Shown: positions 33,868 to 41,526 of the stretch, in pieces
Position numbering within the stretch: the stretch's first letter is position 1
How the letters are laid out: every line of letters begins with the position of its first letter
NCBI GenBank assembly: GCA_027062365.1
Contig: JAMOTK010000033.1
Location: forward strand, 1 to 41,526
Direction: 5' to 3'
DNA: 41,526 nucleotides
Source of the DNA: Sulfurovum sp.
GTDB lineage: Bacteria > Campylobacterota > Campylobacteria > Campylobacterales > Sulfurovaceae
Position numbers and translations under genes: made by a program
Notes under the pieces: model-generated
Database searches by the model: none
The model's input: only the letters and a program-made list of their open reading frames with translations
What the model was told of the DNA's origin: nothing

Positions 33868-34785
33868 TTAAAAAATATACCCTAAGTCTTCGAGTCCATC
33901 TCTATTTTTACTCCAACCCTTTTTGACAGAAACATGTAAATCTAAAAATATTCTTTTACCTGAAAATATTTCCATTTGTTGACGTGCTAGTTTCCCTACA
34001 CGTTTAATTCCTTCACCTTTTTGTCCTACTATCATCCCTTTTTGTGTATCTTTTTCTACGACAATCGTAGCATATACCGTATCCATAGCATCTGTTTCAT
34101 CTATCTTCTCAATCGTGACATCAGATTCATACGGTATCTCATCTGATAGATTTTCAAAAATAGACTCACGAATCAATTCTTTATAAATATCTCTAATATT
34201 TTCAGTCGTAAGTATTTCTGTATCAAACAAAAAAGGCGAACGAGGAAGATGCTTAGAAATTTCACTTAATAGCCCTGCTTTACCCACCTTTTTGTTCACA
34301 GAAAAAGGAATAATCGCTTCAAATCTATCTTGATATTTTTGATACTCCCCTAGCTTTTTAAGTACATCCCCTTGCTTCACATGATCCATCTTTGTCAAAA
34401 GTACAATGTGCTTAGTATTCTTTCGTTCAGACATTGCCAAAAACTTTTCATATTCTGTAAGTTTATCTGTAATAGGTGCTAAGAATACAATTAAATCAGC
34501 ATCCCCAATGGCTTTGAGAACCTCATCCATCATAAATTTATTAAGCAATTTCTCTTTTTGATGAATCCCAGGAGTATCCACAAAAATAATCTGAGACTCC
34601 GTCCCATACATATCCTCATGCATCACAATAATATTCATTCGCTTACGCGTAGCCTGAGCCTTCTTAGACACCATCGCCAATTTCTCACCCACAACATGAT
34701 TAAGTAGCGTACTCTTCCCTGCATTAGGTCGCCCTACAACTGCTACAAACCCTGCTTTTGTCTCTACATCTTCGTAATTTTTCAT
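33868..34785 (-). CDS. era: GTPase Era
   Basis: The 305-aa product has G1 GRPNAGKS (about 18-25), G3 DTPGIH, G4 TKMD, and a C-terminal KH domain with GMIVGQKGEGIKRVGK. Era binds the 3' end of 16S rRNA and helps 30S assembly. In Campylobacterota it normally follows hslU, but here a three-gene accessory operon sits between hslU and era. It has a GGTAAA upstream and is followed by the competence operon about 90 bp upstream of its stop. Confidence 0.97.
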   Translation of the reverse strand: MKNYEDVETKAGFVAVVGRPNAGKSTLLNHVVGEKLAMVSKKAQATRKRMNIIVMHEDMYGTESQIIFVDTPGIHQKEKLLNKFMMDEVLKAIGDADLIVFLAPITDKLTEYEKFLAMSERKNTKHIVLLTKMDHVKQGDVLKKLGEYQKYQDRFEAIIPFSVNKKVGKAGLLSEISKHLPRSPFLFDTEILTTENIRDIYKELIRESIFENLSDEIPYESDVTIEKIDETDAMDTVYATIVVEKDTQKGMIVGQKGEGIKRVGKLARQQMEIFSGKRIFLDLHVSVKKGWSKNRDGLEDLGYIF

Positions 34786-34809
34786 TTTTTCATTTTACCT
34801 TTTTTTAAA

Positions 34810-36468
34810 TTATTTCTCAAAATCAAATCCAAACAGCTTCTTAGTCTCATTTAATGTTTCTATCACAAAATCATCAAGATTAAGCTCACTATATTGTTTT
34901 GACTCTTTAAATTTTGTATCACTAATTGAACATATATATTGTGAGATATTGTGATTAGCATAATCAAAAGCATAACCAATTTGTCTCTCATCAACCATAT
35001 CAAAAAGTCTATTATCATGCCCTACTAATCCTATTAAATTTGGATTTAATTTATAGATAAGCATATCATAGATAAAAATTTTCATCTCATTAATACCGTC
35101 ACTTGTATTTTTGTTATCAATTTTTGGCTCAATCTTATATAATCTCTCGGTATTAAACTTTTCAAGTATTTCAATATGCAAAAAACCTGGCTTATCCTTA
35201 TAAAACTCTTCTGATATTTCTCTAAAAGATTGCCCTAAAAATTGTATTTTTTCTTTTAATTCATTCTCTAAGTCTATAAGTTCTAATTTAAATTGGTCTA
35301 TTTCTAATTTAATTTTAGCTTCATCTTTTTTATATTTCATTAAAGATTTTTCATCTCTTTGTATCTGTTCTAAATTTTCTTTTATTATATCTTTTTCTCT
35401 ATTTAATGCATGATACTCCTCTAAAGCACCTTTATTTTCTAAATATTTCAAAACTTCACTTCTTCTTTTATCTAAATCAAATAACTCTATTTCAATACTC
35501 TTAATAGTTGTTTTTAATATATTAATATCTTTTTTTGCTCTATTTTTTCTATTGTTGAAAAGTGTATTATGAAAATCTTGTACAGCCTCAATATGATTTA
35601 AAACCTCTTCTCCCAAAAAGAAACTAGCTTCTGCATACATATTTTTTAATTTACTTATGTCTATATCGGTTTGATTATTTGTCTCTATCGTATCTTTTTT
35701 ATTTCTAATCAGCCTATTATTATAGGCTATATCATTTCTTATTTGTTGTATTTTACTTGTCAAAGTATCAGCTTCATCTTTTAAATCATTAAAATTTTTG
35801 GCTATCTCAAAATTATTTAAATTTTGACTAAGCTCTTTTAATCTTTCTAAGAGTTCAAATTCTTTCTCTTTATCAAGACTTTTTTGAAGTTCTTTTAATT
35901 CTTTAATTAATACTTTAAGTCTATCACTTTTCTCTTTTAAATTCTTTTTCTTTTTTAGAAAAATTAAATCTAATCCCAAAAGAGAAGCATTTATAAAATT
36001 ATTTTGATAAGATTTTTCTCTTGTTGTCACTTGACTTGTAGCATCAATATAGCTCTCTTTATTTGTTCTAAAAAAGCGTCCCAATATATTTCTGAAACTA
36101 TGCTCACTATCAACTAATGTATCCAAAAAGAGAAGATACTCACTCTCTTTTTTAAATTTATCTCCATTCATAAAAATTTCATTATGTGTTCTATCTATAG
36201 AATAAGTTTTGTTTTTATGTTCAAAAGTTAAAGATAATCTAATATTTTCTTTTTCCAATACTTCTTTTAAATTTTTAATCTCTTTACTTGCTGTATTTTT
36301 TCCTAACATGAAATCAATACAAATTAAGGCTAAACTTTTACCAATACCATTAGAAGTCTGCTTTTTGTCTTTAATAAGTACTTTTTCACCTACAATAATA
36401 TTTAATCCTGAGGTAAAATTTAATGTATGAAATCTATTATCACTACTTGTTAATTGTAAAAGTTTCAT
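34810..36468 (-). CDS. SMC/Rad50-like ATPase with DUF2326 (ABC-3C ATPase)
   Basis: The 552-aa product is an SbcC-like ABC ATPase. It has an N-terminal half with P-loop SNGIGKS (about 41-47), a long coiled coil (about 170-420), and a C-terminal part with VGHDNRLFDMVDERQIGYAF, the DUF2326 signature. Such proteins are the ATPases of ABC three-component (ABC-3C) systems, which comparative genomics predicts to be antiviral conflict systems that switch on an effector. The gene is at the end of a three-gene operon and overlaps the small middle gene. It is AT-rich relative to era and hslU. Confidence 0.8.
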   Translation of the reverse strand: MKLLQLTSSDNRFHTLNFTSGLNIIVGEKVLIKDKKQTSNGIGKSLALICIDFMLGKNTASKEIKNLKEVLEKENIRLSLTFEHKNKTYSIDRTHNEIFMNGDKFKKESEYLLFLDTLVDSEHSFRNILGRFFRTNKESYIDATSQVTTREKSYQNNFINASLLGLDLIFLKKKKNLKEKSDRLKVLIKELKELQKSLDKEKEFELLERLKELSQNLNNFEIAKNFNDLKDEADTLTSKIQQIRNDIAYNNRLIRNKKDTIETNNQTDIDISKLKNMYAEASFFLGEEVLNHIEAVQDFHNTLFNNRKNRAKKDINILKTTIKSIEIELFDLDKRRSEVLKYLENKGALEEYHALNREKDIIKENLEQIQRDEKSLMKYKKDEAKIKLEIDQFKLELIDLENELKEKIQFLGQSFREISEEFYKDKPGFLHIEILEKFNTERLYKIEPKIDNKNTSDGINEMKIFIYDMLIYKLNPNLIGLVGHDNRLFDMVDERQIGYAFDYANHNISQYICSISDTKFKESKQYSELNLDDFVIETLNETKKLFGFDFEK

Positions 36469-36701
36469 CTCTTTACCTCTAAAATATCATCTTCTTTAAT
36501 TTTAATCTTATTAATCATAAATAAAAAATCAATAGCATATAAAAAATACTCAAACGAAATTCCTTTTTTAGGATAACTGTTATTAAATTCTATATATAAA
36601 TTATCAATGGAAATACTTTCATCTTGGAGTATAGATAAAATATATCCACCCATTGAGATATAGGAATCTTCTATTTTTACTATCTTATTCCCCATTATCA
36701 T
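36465..36701 (-). CDS. ABC-3C middle component, 78 aa
   Basis: The 78-aa product lies between the ATPase and the effector-like gene and overlaps both by 4 bp. It has the helix-rich winged-helix-like pattern of the short middle components of ABC-3C systems (LYIEFNNSYPKKGISFEYFLYAIDFLFMINKI). It is thought to link the ATPase to the effector. The specific middle-component subfamily could not be fixed by eye. Confidence 0.65.
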   Translation of the reverse strand: MIMGNKIVKIEDSYISMGGYILSILQDESISIDNLYIEFNNSYPKKGISFEYFLYAIDFLFMINKIKIKEDDILEVKR

Positions 36702-37615
36702 TCTATTGCACCAATATCACATATATCAAAAAAATATGCCATAGTAACCCATAAAGAAGTTTCCAAATTTTGGTCACTCTCTATTTTTGAATATATCTCT
36801 TTATGTGTATTTAATAAAGCTTGTTCAGGAATGATTTTTTTTTCATATTTTTGATATACTTCTTGAATATACTTTCCCATATACTCAAACTCATCAAATT
36901 CTACTTTCTTTTTAAAATCCTCAATAATTCCTGCTGATTTTTCAATATAAGTACCAAAAGTTTGAGAGAAATAGGCATCTTTTATATTTATATCAAGCTT
37001 TTCAATTCCATTTGGTAAAAAATTATTTTTTGAGAAGTTCATAAAATCATGATTACTTATATTTTTAATAGCTTGTTCTTTAGAAAGGAAATCAACAATA
37101 ATTTCAAATTTTTCAAAATCATTAAACAAACTAATATCTTTGTCCATCTCTAATAAAACATATATTTTTAAACTATTTTTAGGTTGCAAATCATAAATCA
37201 TATCTTTTAAAGTTTGATTATCAATTACTCTAATCTCTATAGTAGGATTTTTTTCTCTTAATTCATCAATTTTATGATGTACATCTCTATGAATATCCTT
37301 AAACTTATCATTCACAACAAAGTGCCACTCGTTGAAATTCCACTTTTCTTCTTTGGCTCGTTTAAAATCATGTTCTAGTTTTTCTATAGCTTTTTTAGCC
37401 TCAACCTTTTCAGGAGCATAAACTTGTAAAAGTAATTTACCTGCTAAATACCCATCATTTGCACCATCACCTTTTGAACCTTGTGGTTTAACACCAATAA
37501 GGTTAGGATATTTAATTTTATATAACTTCACAATAAAATTTTCAAAAGCATTAGCATCTTTTTCATAAAATGCTAGTTTGATTTTGTCATCTATATCAAA
37601 TAATGTGTGCATCAT
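36698..37615 (-). CDS. ABC-3C effector-like protein with predicted nuclease/adaptor domain
   Basis: The 305-aa product begins with a region (about 12-150) reading like a restriction-endonuclease-type fold: FENFIVKLYKIKYP, GDGANDGYLAGKLLLQVYAPE, then HFVVNDKF. An ABC-3C-type C-terminal domain (about 170-305, AYFFDICDIG) follows. In the family the N-terminal module varies and is the effector, commonly a nuclease. Here D and Q residues occur at the expected places, but a classical E-x-K is not clear, so the activity is uncertain. It is the first gene of the operon, with AGGAGTGA before ATG 37615, and sits about 40 bp downstream of hslU. Confidence 0.65.
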   Translation of the reverse strand: MMHTLFDIDDKIKLAFYEKDANAFENFIVKLYKIKYPNLIGVKPQGSKGDGANDGYLAGKLLLQVYAPEKVEAKKAIEKLEHDFKRAKEEKWNFNEWHFVVNDKFKDIHRDVHHKIDELREKNPTIEIRVIDNQTLKDMIYDLQPKNSLKIYVLLEMDKDISLFNDFEKFEIIVDFLSKEQAIKNISNHDFMNFSKNNFLPNGIEKLDINIKDAYFSQTFGTYIEKSAGIIEDFKKKVEFDEFEYMGKYIQEVYQKYEKKIIPEQALLNTHKEIYSKIESDQNLETSLWVTMAYFFDICDIGAIE

Positions 37616-37653
37616 TCACTCCTATAAAACTAATATATATTGAAAAAATTTCA

Positions 37654-38991
37654 TTACAATATATACCTAGTAGTATCCTCATCTTCAACCACAGCTCCAA
37701 TCTTATCTTTGACTAATGCTTCATCTACATTAATCGTCTCTCCTGCGTGTTCATCAGCAGAAAAACTTATCTCTTCTAATATTTTCTCCATGACGGTGTG
37801 CAGTCTTCTAGCTCCAATGTCTTCGGTTTTTTCATTTGCTTGTAGGGCATATTTTGCAATGGCTCTTAATGCCTCTTCGCTAAATTCCAAATTAACCTCT
37901 TCTACATTTAGTAAAGCGATATATTGCTTTATAAGTGAATTATTAGGCTCTGTTAAAATGCGATAGAGTATCTCTTCGTCTAGGCTTTCAAGCTCTACAC
38001 GCAGAGGAAAACGCCCTTGGAGTTCTGGCATCAAATCACTTGGTTTACTTGTATGGAATGCTCCTGCTGCGATGAATAAAATATGGTCGGTATTGACTGT
38101 ACCAATCTTTGTATGTACGGCTGAACCTTCTACAATAGGGAGTAAATCTCTTTGCACACCCTCTTTACTTGGGTCTTGTCGGCTTTGAGAATTTGCACCT
38201 ACAGCAATCTTATCTACCTCATCTAAAAAGACAATACCACCCTTTTCTACTTTTTCTACTGCCAAGGCTTTGAGTTCATCTTCGTCTAATAGCTCTTCAC
38301 TGGCTTCATTTTCAAGTATCTTTTTGGCATCTTTGACGCTTACTTCTTTCTCTTCACCTTTTTTGTTCATACCACCCAAAACTTTGACAATAGACGCTTG
38401 GACTTCTATCATTTGAGGAGGTAGTCCATCTTCTGGCAAAGAGATATTGTTTGGCATTTCTACTTTAATTTTGAGATGGTCAAGCTCACCTTTGGCAAAC
38501 TTCTCTTGCATACGCAAAAATGATGCTTCGTATTCAGACTTTTTCTGCTCACTCGCTCCTGATGGCAACGGTGGCAAAAGCTTTTCTATGATTTTATTTT
38601 CTATATAATTGGCAATTTTTTCTTTATTGTCTTCATTGGCTTCTACACGTACAATATCCATAGCAGTAGCAGACAAATCGCGTATCATAGACTCCACATC
38701 TCGTCCGACAAAGCCCACTTCTGTGTATTTACTTGCTTCAACTTTGATAAAAGGCAAGTTCATCATCTTGGCAAGTCTTCTTGCAATTTCAGTCTTTCCT
38801 ACACCCGTGCTTCCTATCATCAAAATATTTTTAGGGGTTACATCTTGTTGCATATCGGGGCTTAGTTGCATTCGTCTATATCTATTTCGTAATGCCACGG
38901 CAATGGTCTTTTTGGCATCGTTTTGTCCGATGACATATTTATCTAAGTACGCTACTATCTCTTTGGGTGTCAAATTATCCATTATGCTCAT
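37654..38991 (-). CDS. hslU: HslU ATPase subunit of HslUV protease
   Basis: The 445-aa product has Walker A GSTGVGKT (about 57-64), Walker B VFLDEVDK (about 254), an I domain between them (about 110-240), the RQDPSKEGVQRDLLPIVEG segment and the C-terminal tail ending in YIL used to activate HslV. It unfolds substrates for HslV. The start follows directly the hslV stop. rplI, hslV and hslU are tightly packed. Confidence 0.97.
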   Translation of the reverse strand: MSIMDNLTPKEIVAYLDKYVIGQNDAKKTIAVALRNRYRRMQLSPDMQQDVTPKNILMIGSTGVGKTEIARRLAKMMNLPFIKVEASKYTEVGFVGRDVESMIRDLSATAMDIVRVEANEDNKEKIANYIENKIIEKLLPPLPSGASEQKKSEYEASFLRMQEKFAKGELDHLKIKVEMPNNISLPEDGLPPQMIEVQASIVKVLGGMNKKGEEKEVSVKDAKKILENEASEELLDEDELKALAVEKVEKGGIVFLDEVDKIAVGANSQSRQDPSKEGVQRDLLPIVEGSAVHTKIGTVNTDHILFIAAGAFHTSKPSDLMPELQGRFPLRVELESLDEEILYRILTEPNNSLIKQYIALLNVEEVNLEFSEEALRAIAKYALQANEKTEDIGARRLHTVMEKILEEISFSADEHAGETINVDEALVKDKIGAVVEDEDTTRYIL

Positions 38992-39522
38992 TTACAATTC
39001 CAATATTTTTATATTTTTGTTTGTATAAATACAAATATCACCTGCAATTTCTAGTGATTTTTGTACCAATTCTGTAGGTGCTAAGTCTGCGTGTCTATCC
39101 AATGCCCTAGCAGCAGAAATCGCATAATTACCACCAGACCCAATAGAGGCTATCTTGCCATCTTCGGGTTCGACCACATCGCCAGTCCCTGTTAGGATAT
39201 AGATGTGTTCTGTATTCAAAACTATCATCATAGCTTCAAGTTGTCGCAAATGCTTATCTTTTCGCCACATCTTGGAAAACCCAATCACAGCTTTAAACAA
39301 ATCACCCTTTTTCTCTGCCAAAATCGTCTCAAACATATCAAAAAGGTTAAAGGCATCAGCCGTGCTTCCTGCAAATCCTGCCAAGACTTTACCTTCGCCA
39401 AGTGTGCGAATTTTGGTGGCATTGCCTTTAAGCACCGTATCACCAAAAGAGACTTGCCCATCGCCACCAATGACGGCTTTGCCATTGGCTTTATAGCCTA
39501 ATATCGTGGTTGCGTGGAACAT
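38992..39522 (-). CDS. hslV: HslV peptidase subunit
   Basis: The 176-aa product has a short propeptide (MFHA) before the catalytic threonine in TTILGYK, then GGDGQVSFG, and the end [15 protein letters not shown]. It forms the proteolytic core that HslU feeds. Its ATG overlaps the stop codon of rplI. Confidence 0.97.
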   Translation of the reverse strand: MFHATTILGYKANGKAVIGGDGQVSFGDTVLKGNATKIRTLGEGKVLAGFAGSTADAFNLFDMFETILAEKKGDLFKAVIGFSKMWRKDKHLRQLEAMMIVLNTEHIYILTGTGDVVEPEDGKIASIGSGGNYAISAARALDRHADLAPTELVQKSLEIAGDICIYTNKNIKILEL

Positions 39523-39965
39523 TAAACGCCTACTATTTCAACATTAATCTTAGCATGAATACCATGCCCCAATTTAATATCTACTTCATGAAAACCTTCT
39601 GATTTTAATGCTTTTTTGAGATTGATACTCTTTTTTTCTATAGCAATTTTGAGTTGTTCTTCAATCGCCTTAGCAATATCCACATTCCCCACAGACCCTT
39701 TGATACCTACAGGGGCTTTTCTTTTTTCTATCTTAATGGTAGTGGCTTCAAGGGCTTTTTTCTCTACTTCAAGTCTAGCCAAATCATCTTTGAGTTGTTG
39801 AGCCATATCTTCTTGTTCTTGTTTCCAATTTTCGACTACATCTGGTGTAGCCAATCTAGCAAACCCTTTTCCTATAAGAAAGTTTTGACCATACCCATCT
39901 TTGACCTCTTTAATTTCTCCTGCTTTTCCTAATGCTTTTACATCTTTTATCAATAATACTTTCAT
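39522..39965 (-). CDS. rplI: 50S ribosomal protein L9
   Basis: The 147-aa product has the L9 N-domain ([21 protein letters not shown] with GYGQNFLI at 25-32), the connecting helix (about 45-75) and the C-domain ending [16 protein letters not shown]. It binds 23S rRNA. It is first in the rplI-hslV-hslU run, with GGAG before the ATG. The GC and codon use fit a core gene. Confidence 0.97.
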   Translation of the reverse strand: MKVLLIKDVKALGKAGEIKEVKDGYGQNFLIGKGFARLATPDVVENWKQEQEDMAQQLKDDLARLEVEKKALEATTIKIEKRKAPVGIKGSVGNVDIAKAIEEQLKIAIEKKSINLKKALKSEGFHEVDIKLGHGIHAKINVEIVGV

Positions 39966-40059
39966 TTTTTCTCCTAAGCTAATATAATTATAGATATTTT
40001 ATCTAAAGTTTACTAATAGGAGGAGTGAACTCTCCACTTTCGTAGAGCAAATAATATCC

Positions 40060-40152
40060 GTAGGGTGTCGTTTCCTAACGCACCAAATGTTTGCATAAAG
40101 AAAAGCTTTTGTTTCATATTGAATTAAAGGTGCGTTGGGAAACGCACCCTAC
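40060..40152. repeat. 93-bp element with ~24-bp terminal inverted repeats
   Basis: The left arm GTAGGGTGTCGTTTCCTAACG-CACC (40060-40084) and the right arm (40129-40152) are near-perfect inverted copies (one indel, one mismatch), with 44 AT-rich bases between. There is no coding sequence. It resembles a REP-like or MITE-like non-autonomous element. Confidence 0.65.
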
Positions 40153-40220
40153 AGGTTTGATTTTGAAAATCAGATTTATTTCGTTATAAATACCGTATTA
40201 TGTAAATGTTTCTGTAATTA

Positions 40221-40787
40221 TCAAGGATTTATCTGCTCTATGTGGTCGCCTTGTTGGGTGATGACACTATAGCCTTTATTGAGTGTTTGTTCTTGCAGAT
40301 GCTTGGGGAATATCTTCCCTGCTATAGCTCCTATCACTGTATAATCTTTATAGATGGGATGAAAGTAATCAAATCTATCCATAATTTTATCTAGCTGGTC
40401 TATACTCTTTTGGGTAACCTTATTTTTAACTTCAACCACTCCAATACTAGAGCCATTTTCCAAGAGTATATCTATCTCTTGGCTTTCACCTCTTAGGTTT
40501 CTTATATCATTTTGATACACATAGTCGAAGTTTATATTGGCAATTCTTGGATTTCTTTTGAGGGATGAATAAAAGAAATCTTCTACTTCTAAGCCTATGG
40601 ATTTATTTACGCCATTTATATTTTCAGTAAGAGCTTTGACATGTTTAGCCGTTTCTTTCATCTGATCATTTGTCTCTTTTGTAAGTAACTTCATATATGC
40701 TCGTGTCTCTTTCATCTGTTCGTTTGTTTCTTCTTGTGCTTTTTCTAGTCTTGATATTGCACTTGTCAGTTCTTCATTTGTTATCAT
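40221..40787 (-). CDS. DUF3782-like PD-(D/E)XK family protein
   Basis: The 188-aa product has an N-terminal coiled coil (about 1-60, with repeats of EETNEQMKET) followed by a PD-(D/E)XK-like domain. The active-site strand reads GESQEIDILLENGSSIGVVEVKNK, with Asp-x-Leu followed by Glu-Val-Lys. Such coiled-coil plus nuclease-like proteins are frequent in cyanobacteria and Campylobacterota; many are of unknown function, and some are linked to mobile elements. No operon partner is seen. The start has AAAGGCTAAA upstream. Confidence 0.75.
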   Translation of the reverse strand: MITNEELTSAISRLEKAQEETNEQMKETRAYMKLLTKETNDQMKETAKHVKALTENINGVNKSIGLEVEDFFYSSLKRNPRIANINFDYVYQNDIRNLRGESQEIDILLENGSSIGVVEVKNKVTQKSIDQLDKIMDRFDYFHPIYKDYTVIGAIAGKIFPKHLQEQTLNKGYSVITQQGDHIEQINP

Positions 40788-40844
40788 TATTTAGCCTTTG
40801 GATTATTATAACATAAAGAATTTAAGTAAAAAATAAACCCGTAG

Positions 40845-40866
40845 GGGCGAACCCAAGTGTTCGCCC
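40845..40866. repeat. Short palindromic intergenic repeat (GGGCGAAC / GTTCGCCC)
   Basis: An 8-bp stem with a 6-nt loop, GC-rich in an AT-rich gap and flanked by GTAGG. The motif GTAGGGGCGAACC...GTTCGCCC is a widespread intergenic repeat type in many bacteria. It could also act as a weak terminator. Confidence 0.55.
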
Positions 40867-40995
40867 TTGATATCTGATAAAATATAATTTATATAAACAC
40901 ATAAAAATCTATCTCCTCGGACACCACAACTTTAGTCTCATCATGGGCGACGCTAAAGCATCACATCCGAAAAAAGAGCAAAAGGTACAAAGTAA

Positions 40996-41439
40996 CTATT
41001 GTCCTGCTCTCACACAACGCACATACTTATGATAGCTCTTATGATGACTATTCACATCTCCATATTTAAAGTCTACATACCACAGATAATAAATACTATC
41101 TACATCAGTAGTCGAACTAAAATAGTATCCAGAAGTAGTATTTTCAAATTCACTATAAATACTAGGATGAGATACAGAGTAATCTACAATAGAAATAAGT
41201 TCATTTTTATTTGGTAGTCTCCATCCTCCTCCATCTAAACTTAGAGATTCACAATAATCTATAGCAACTTGCCAATACATGTTAAAAGCCTCTATATCAT
41301 CTTGCCACTCTAACCCTGTCCTATTATCTTTGACAATACTGCCACTTCTACTAAAGTCTGCCCAAAGGGCTATACTTGCTATTAATATTATTATATATAT
41401 CAACACCATAGCCAAAAAAACCCAAAAATCATCAAGCAC
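40996..41439 (-). CDS. DUF1566 (Lcl-like) protein with N-terminal membrane anchor
   Basis: The 147-aa product has one hydrophobic N-terminal segment (about 6-27), then a DUF1566 domain. It shows the family signature: VKDNRTGLEWQDD, AIDYCESLSLDGGGWRLPNKNELISIVDY, GYYFSSTTDVDS and the closing VRCVRAG. DUF1566 domains are extracytoplasmic and often occur in surface or lipoprotein contexts. The start used here is GTG at 41439, overlapping the stop of the upstream partial gene; an ATG eleven codons in (MVLIYIIIL) is possible. Confidence 0.8.
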   Translation of the reverse strand: MLDDFWVFLAMVLIYIIILIASIALWADFSRSGSIVKDNRTGLEWQDDIEAFNMYWQVAIDYCESLSLDGGGWRLPNKNELISIVDYSVSHPSIYSEFENTTSGYYFSSTTDVDSIYYLWYVDFKYGDVNSHHKSYHKYVRCVRAGQ

Positions 41440-41526
41440 TATCCCTATAAATCATAGAGAACTGGGCGATATGATTAATAGCCTTGCTAATTAAAATATC
41501 ATCCACTTTTTGCCCATAGAATTTTA
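41432..41526 (-). CDS. Partial hypothetical protein, C-terminal end only
   Basis: An open frame enters from the right edge on the minus strand and ends with TGA at 41434-41432. It gives about 30 residues, including GQKVDDILISKAINHIAQFS and ending MIYRDSA. It overlaps the GTG of the DUF1566 gene by 8 bp, implying an operon. Nothing identifies the product. Confidence 0.45.
   Translation of the reverse strand, partial: KFYGQKVDDILISKAINHIAQFSMIYRDSA

Noticed and set aside
1-41526. CRISPR arrays, tRNA or rRNA genes, integrases or transposases
   Set aside because: No regularly spaced repeats, cloverleaf-like structures or recombinase motifs were found on reading the sequence and the frames.

Overview
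The window looks like a low-GC chromosome segment of a Campylobacterota bacterium, probably close to Sulfurovum or Sulfurimonas. This is inferred from gene content: a rplI-hslV-hslU-era run, a competence cluster in the ctsR-ctsD-ctsP-ctsX-ctsE-ctsF order known from Campylobacter, an EptA/EptC-type phosphoethanolamine transferase, and promoters of the T-rich extended -10 type. No rRNA, tRNA, CRISPR array, transposase or integrase was seen.

Layout. (1) 1-6270: a 5'-truncated YfbK-like vWA gene, a Sel1-repeat gene, and a tightly packed operon for a 30-aa membrane peptide, an XpaC-like membrane protein, TelA, an SPFH/GYF_2 protein and a double zinc-ribbon membrane protein. This resembles envelope-stress/tellurite-associated modules. 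(2) 6273-9081: comF, eptA (with an apparent ATC start codon) and a lysine-rich exported coiled-coil protein. (3) 9489-12468: an accessory patch with an EcoRV-like type II restriction-modification pair, antitoxin-like remnants and a small PUA/EVE-like protein. (4) 12633-20215: a fused DmsB-DmsC-like electron-transfer subunit whose 3' end is repeated twice downstream. The copies bound two cassettes, one with three toxin-antitoxin modules (TacAT-like, RHH-PIN, YefM-YoeB) and one with four genes (glycine-zipper protein, two unknowns, Ycf46-like AAA+ ATPase). (5) 20465-25153: housekeeping genes (csp, cytochrome c, folD, lepB, rpiB, apt) and two small membrane proteins. (6) 25167-33774: the minus-strand Cts/type IV pilus-like DNA uptake operon, including a PilM-PilN fusion and PilO. 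(7) 33868-39965: rplI-hslV-hslU-era, interrupted between hslU and era by a three-gene ABC-3C-type putative defence operon. (8) 39966-41526: intergenic inverted repeats, a PD-(D/E)XK protein, a DUF1566 protein and a partial gene.

The most interesting items are the dmsBC 3'-end repeats with the uncharacterised four-gene AAA+/glycine-zipper cassette they enclose, the EcoRV-like restriction system, the ABC-3C operon lodged inside a housekeeping operon, and the ATC start of eptA. All functional statements rest on motif recognition by eye; no database search was run.
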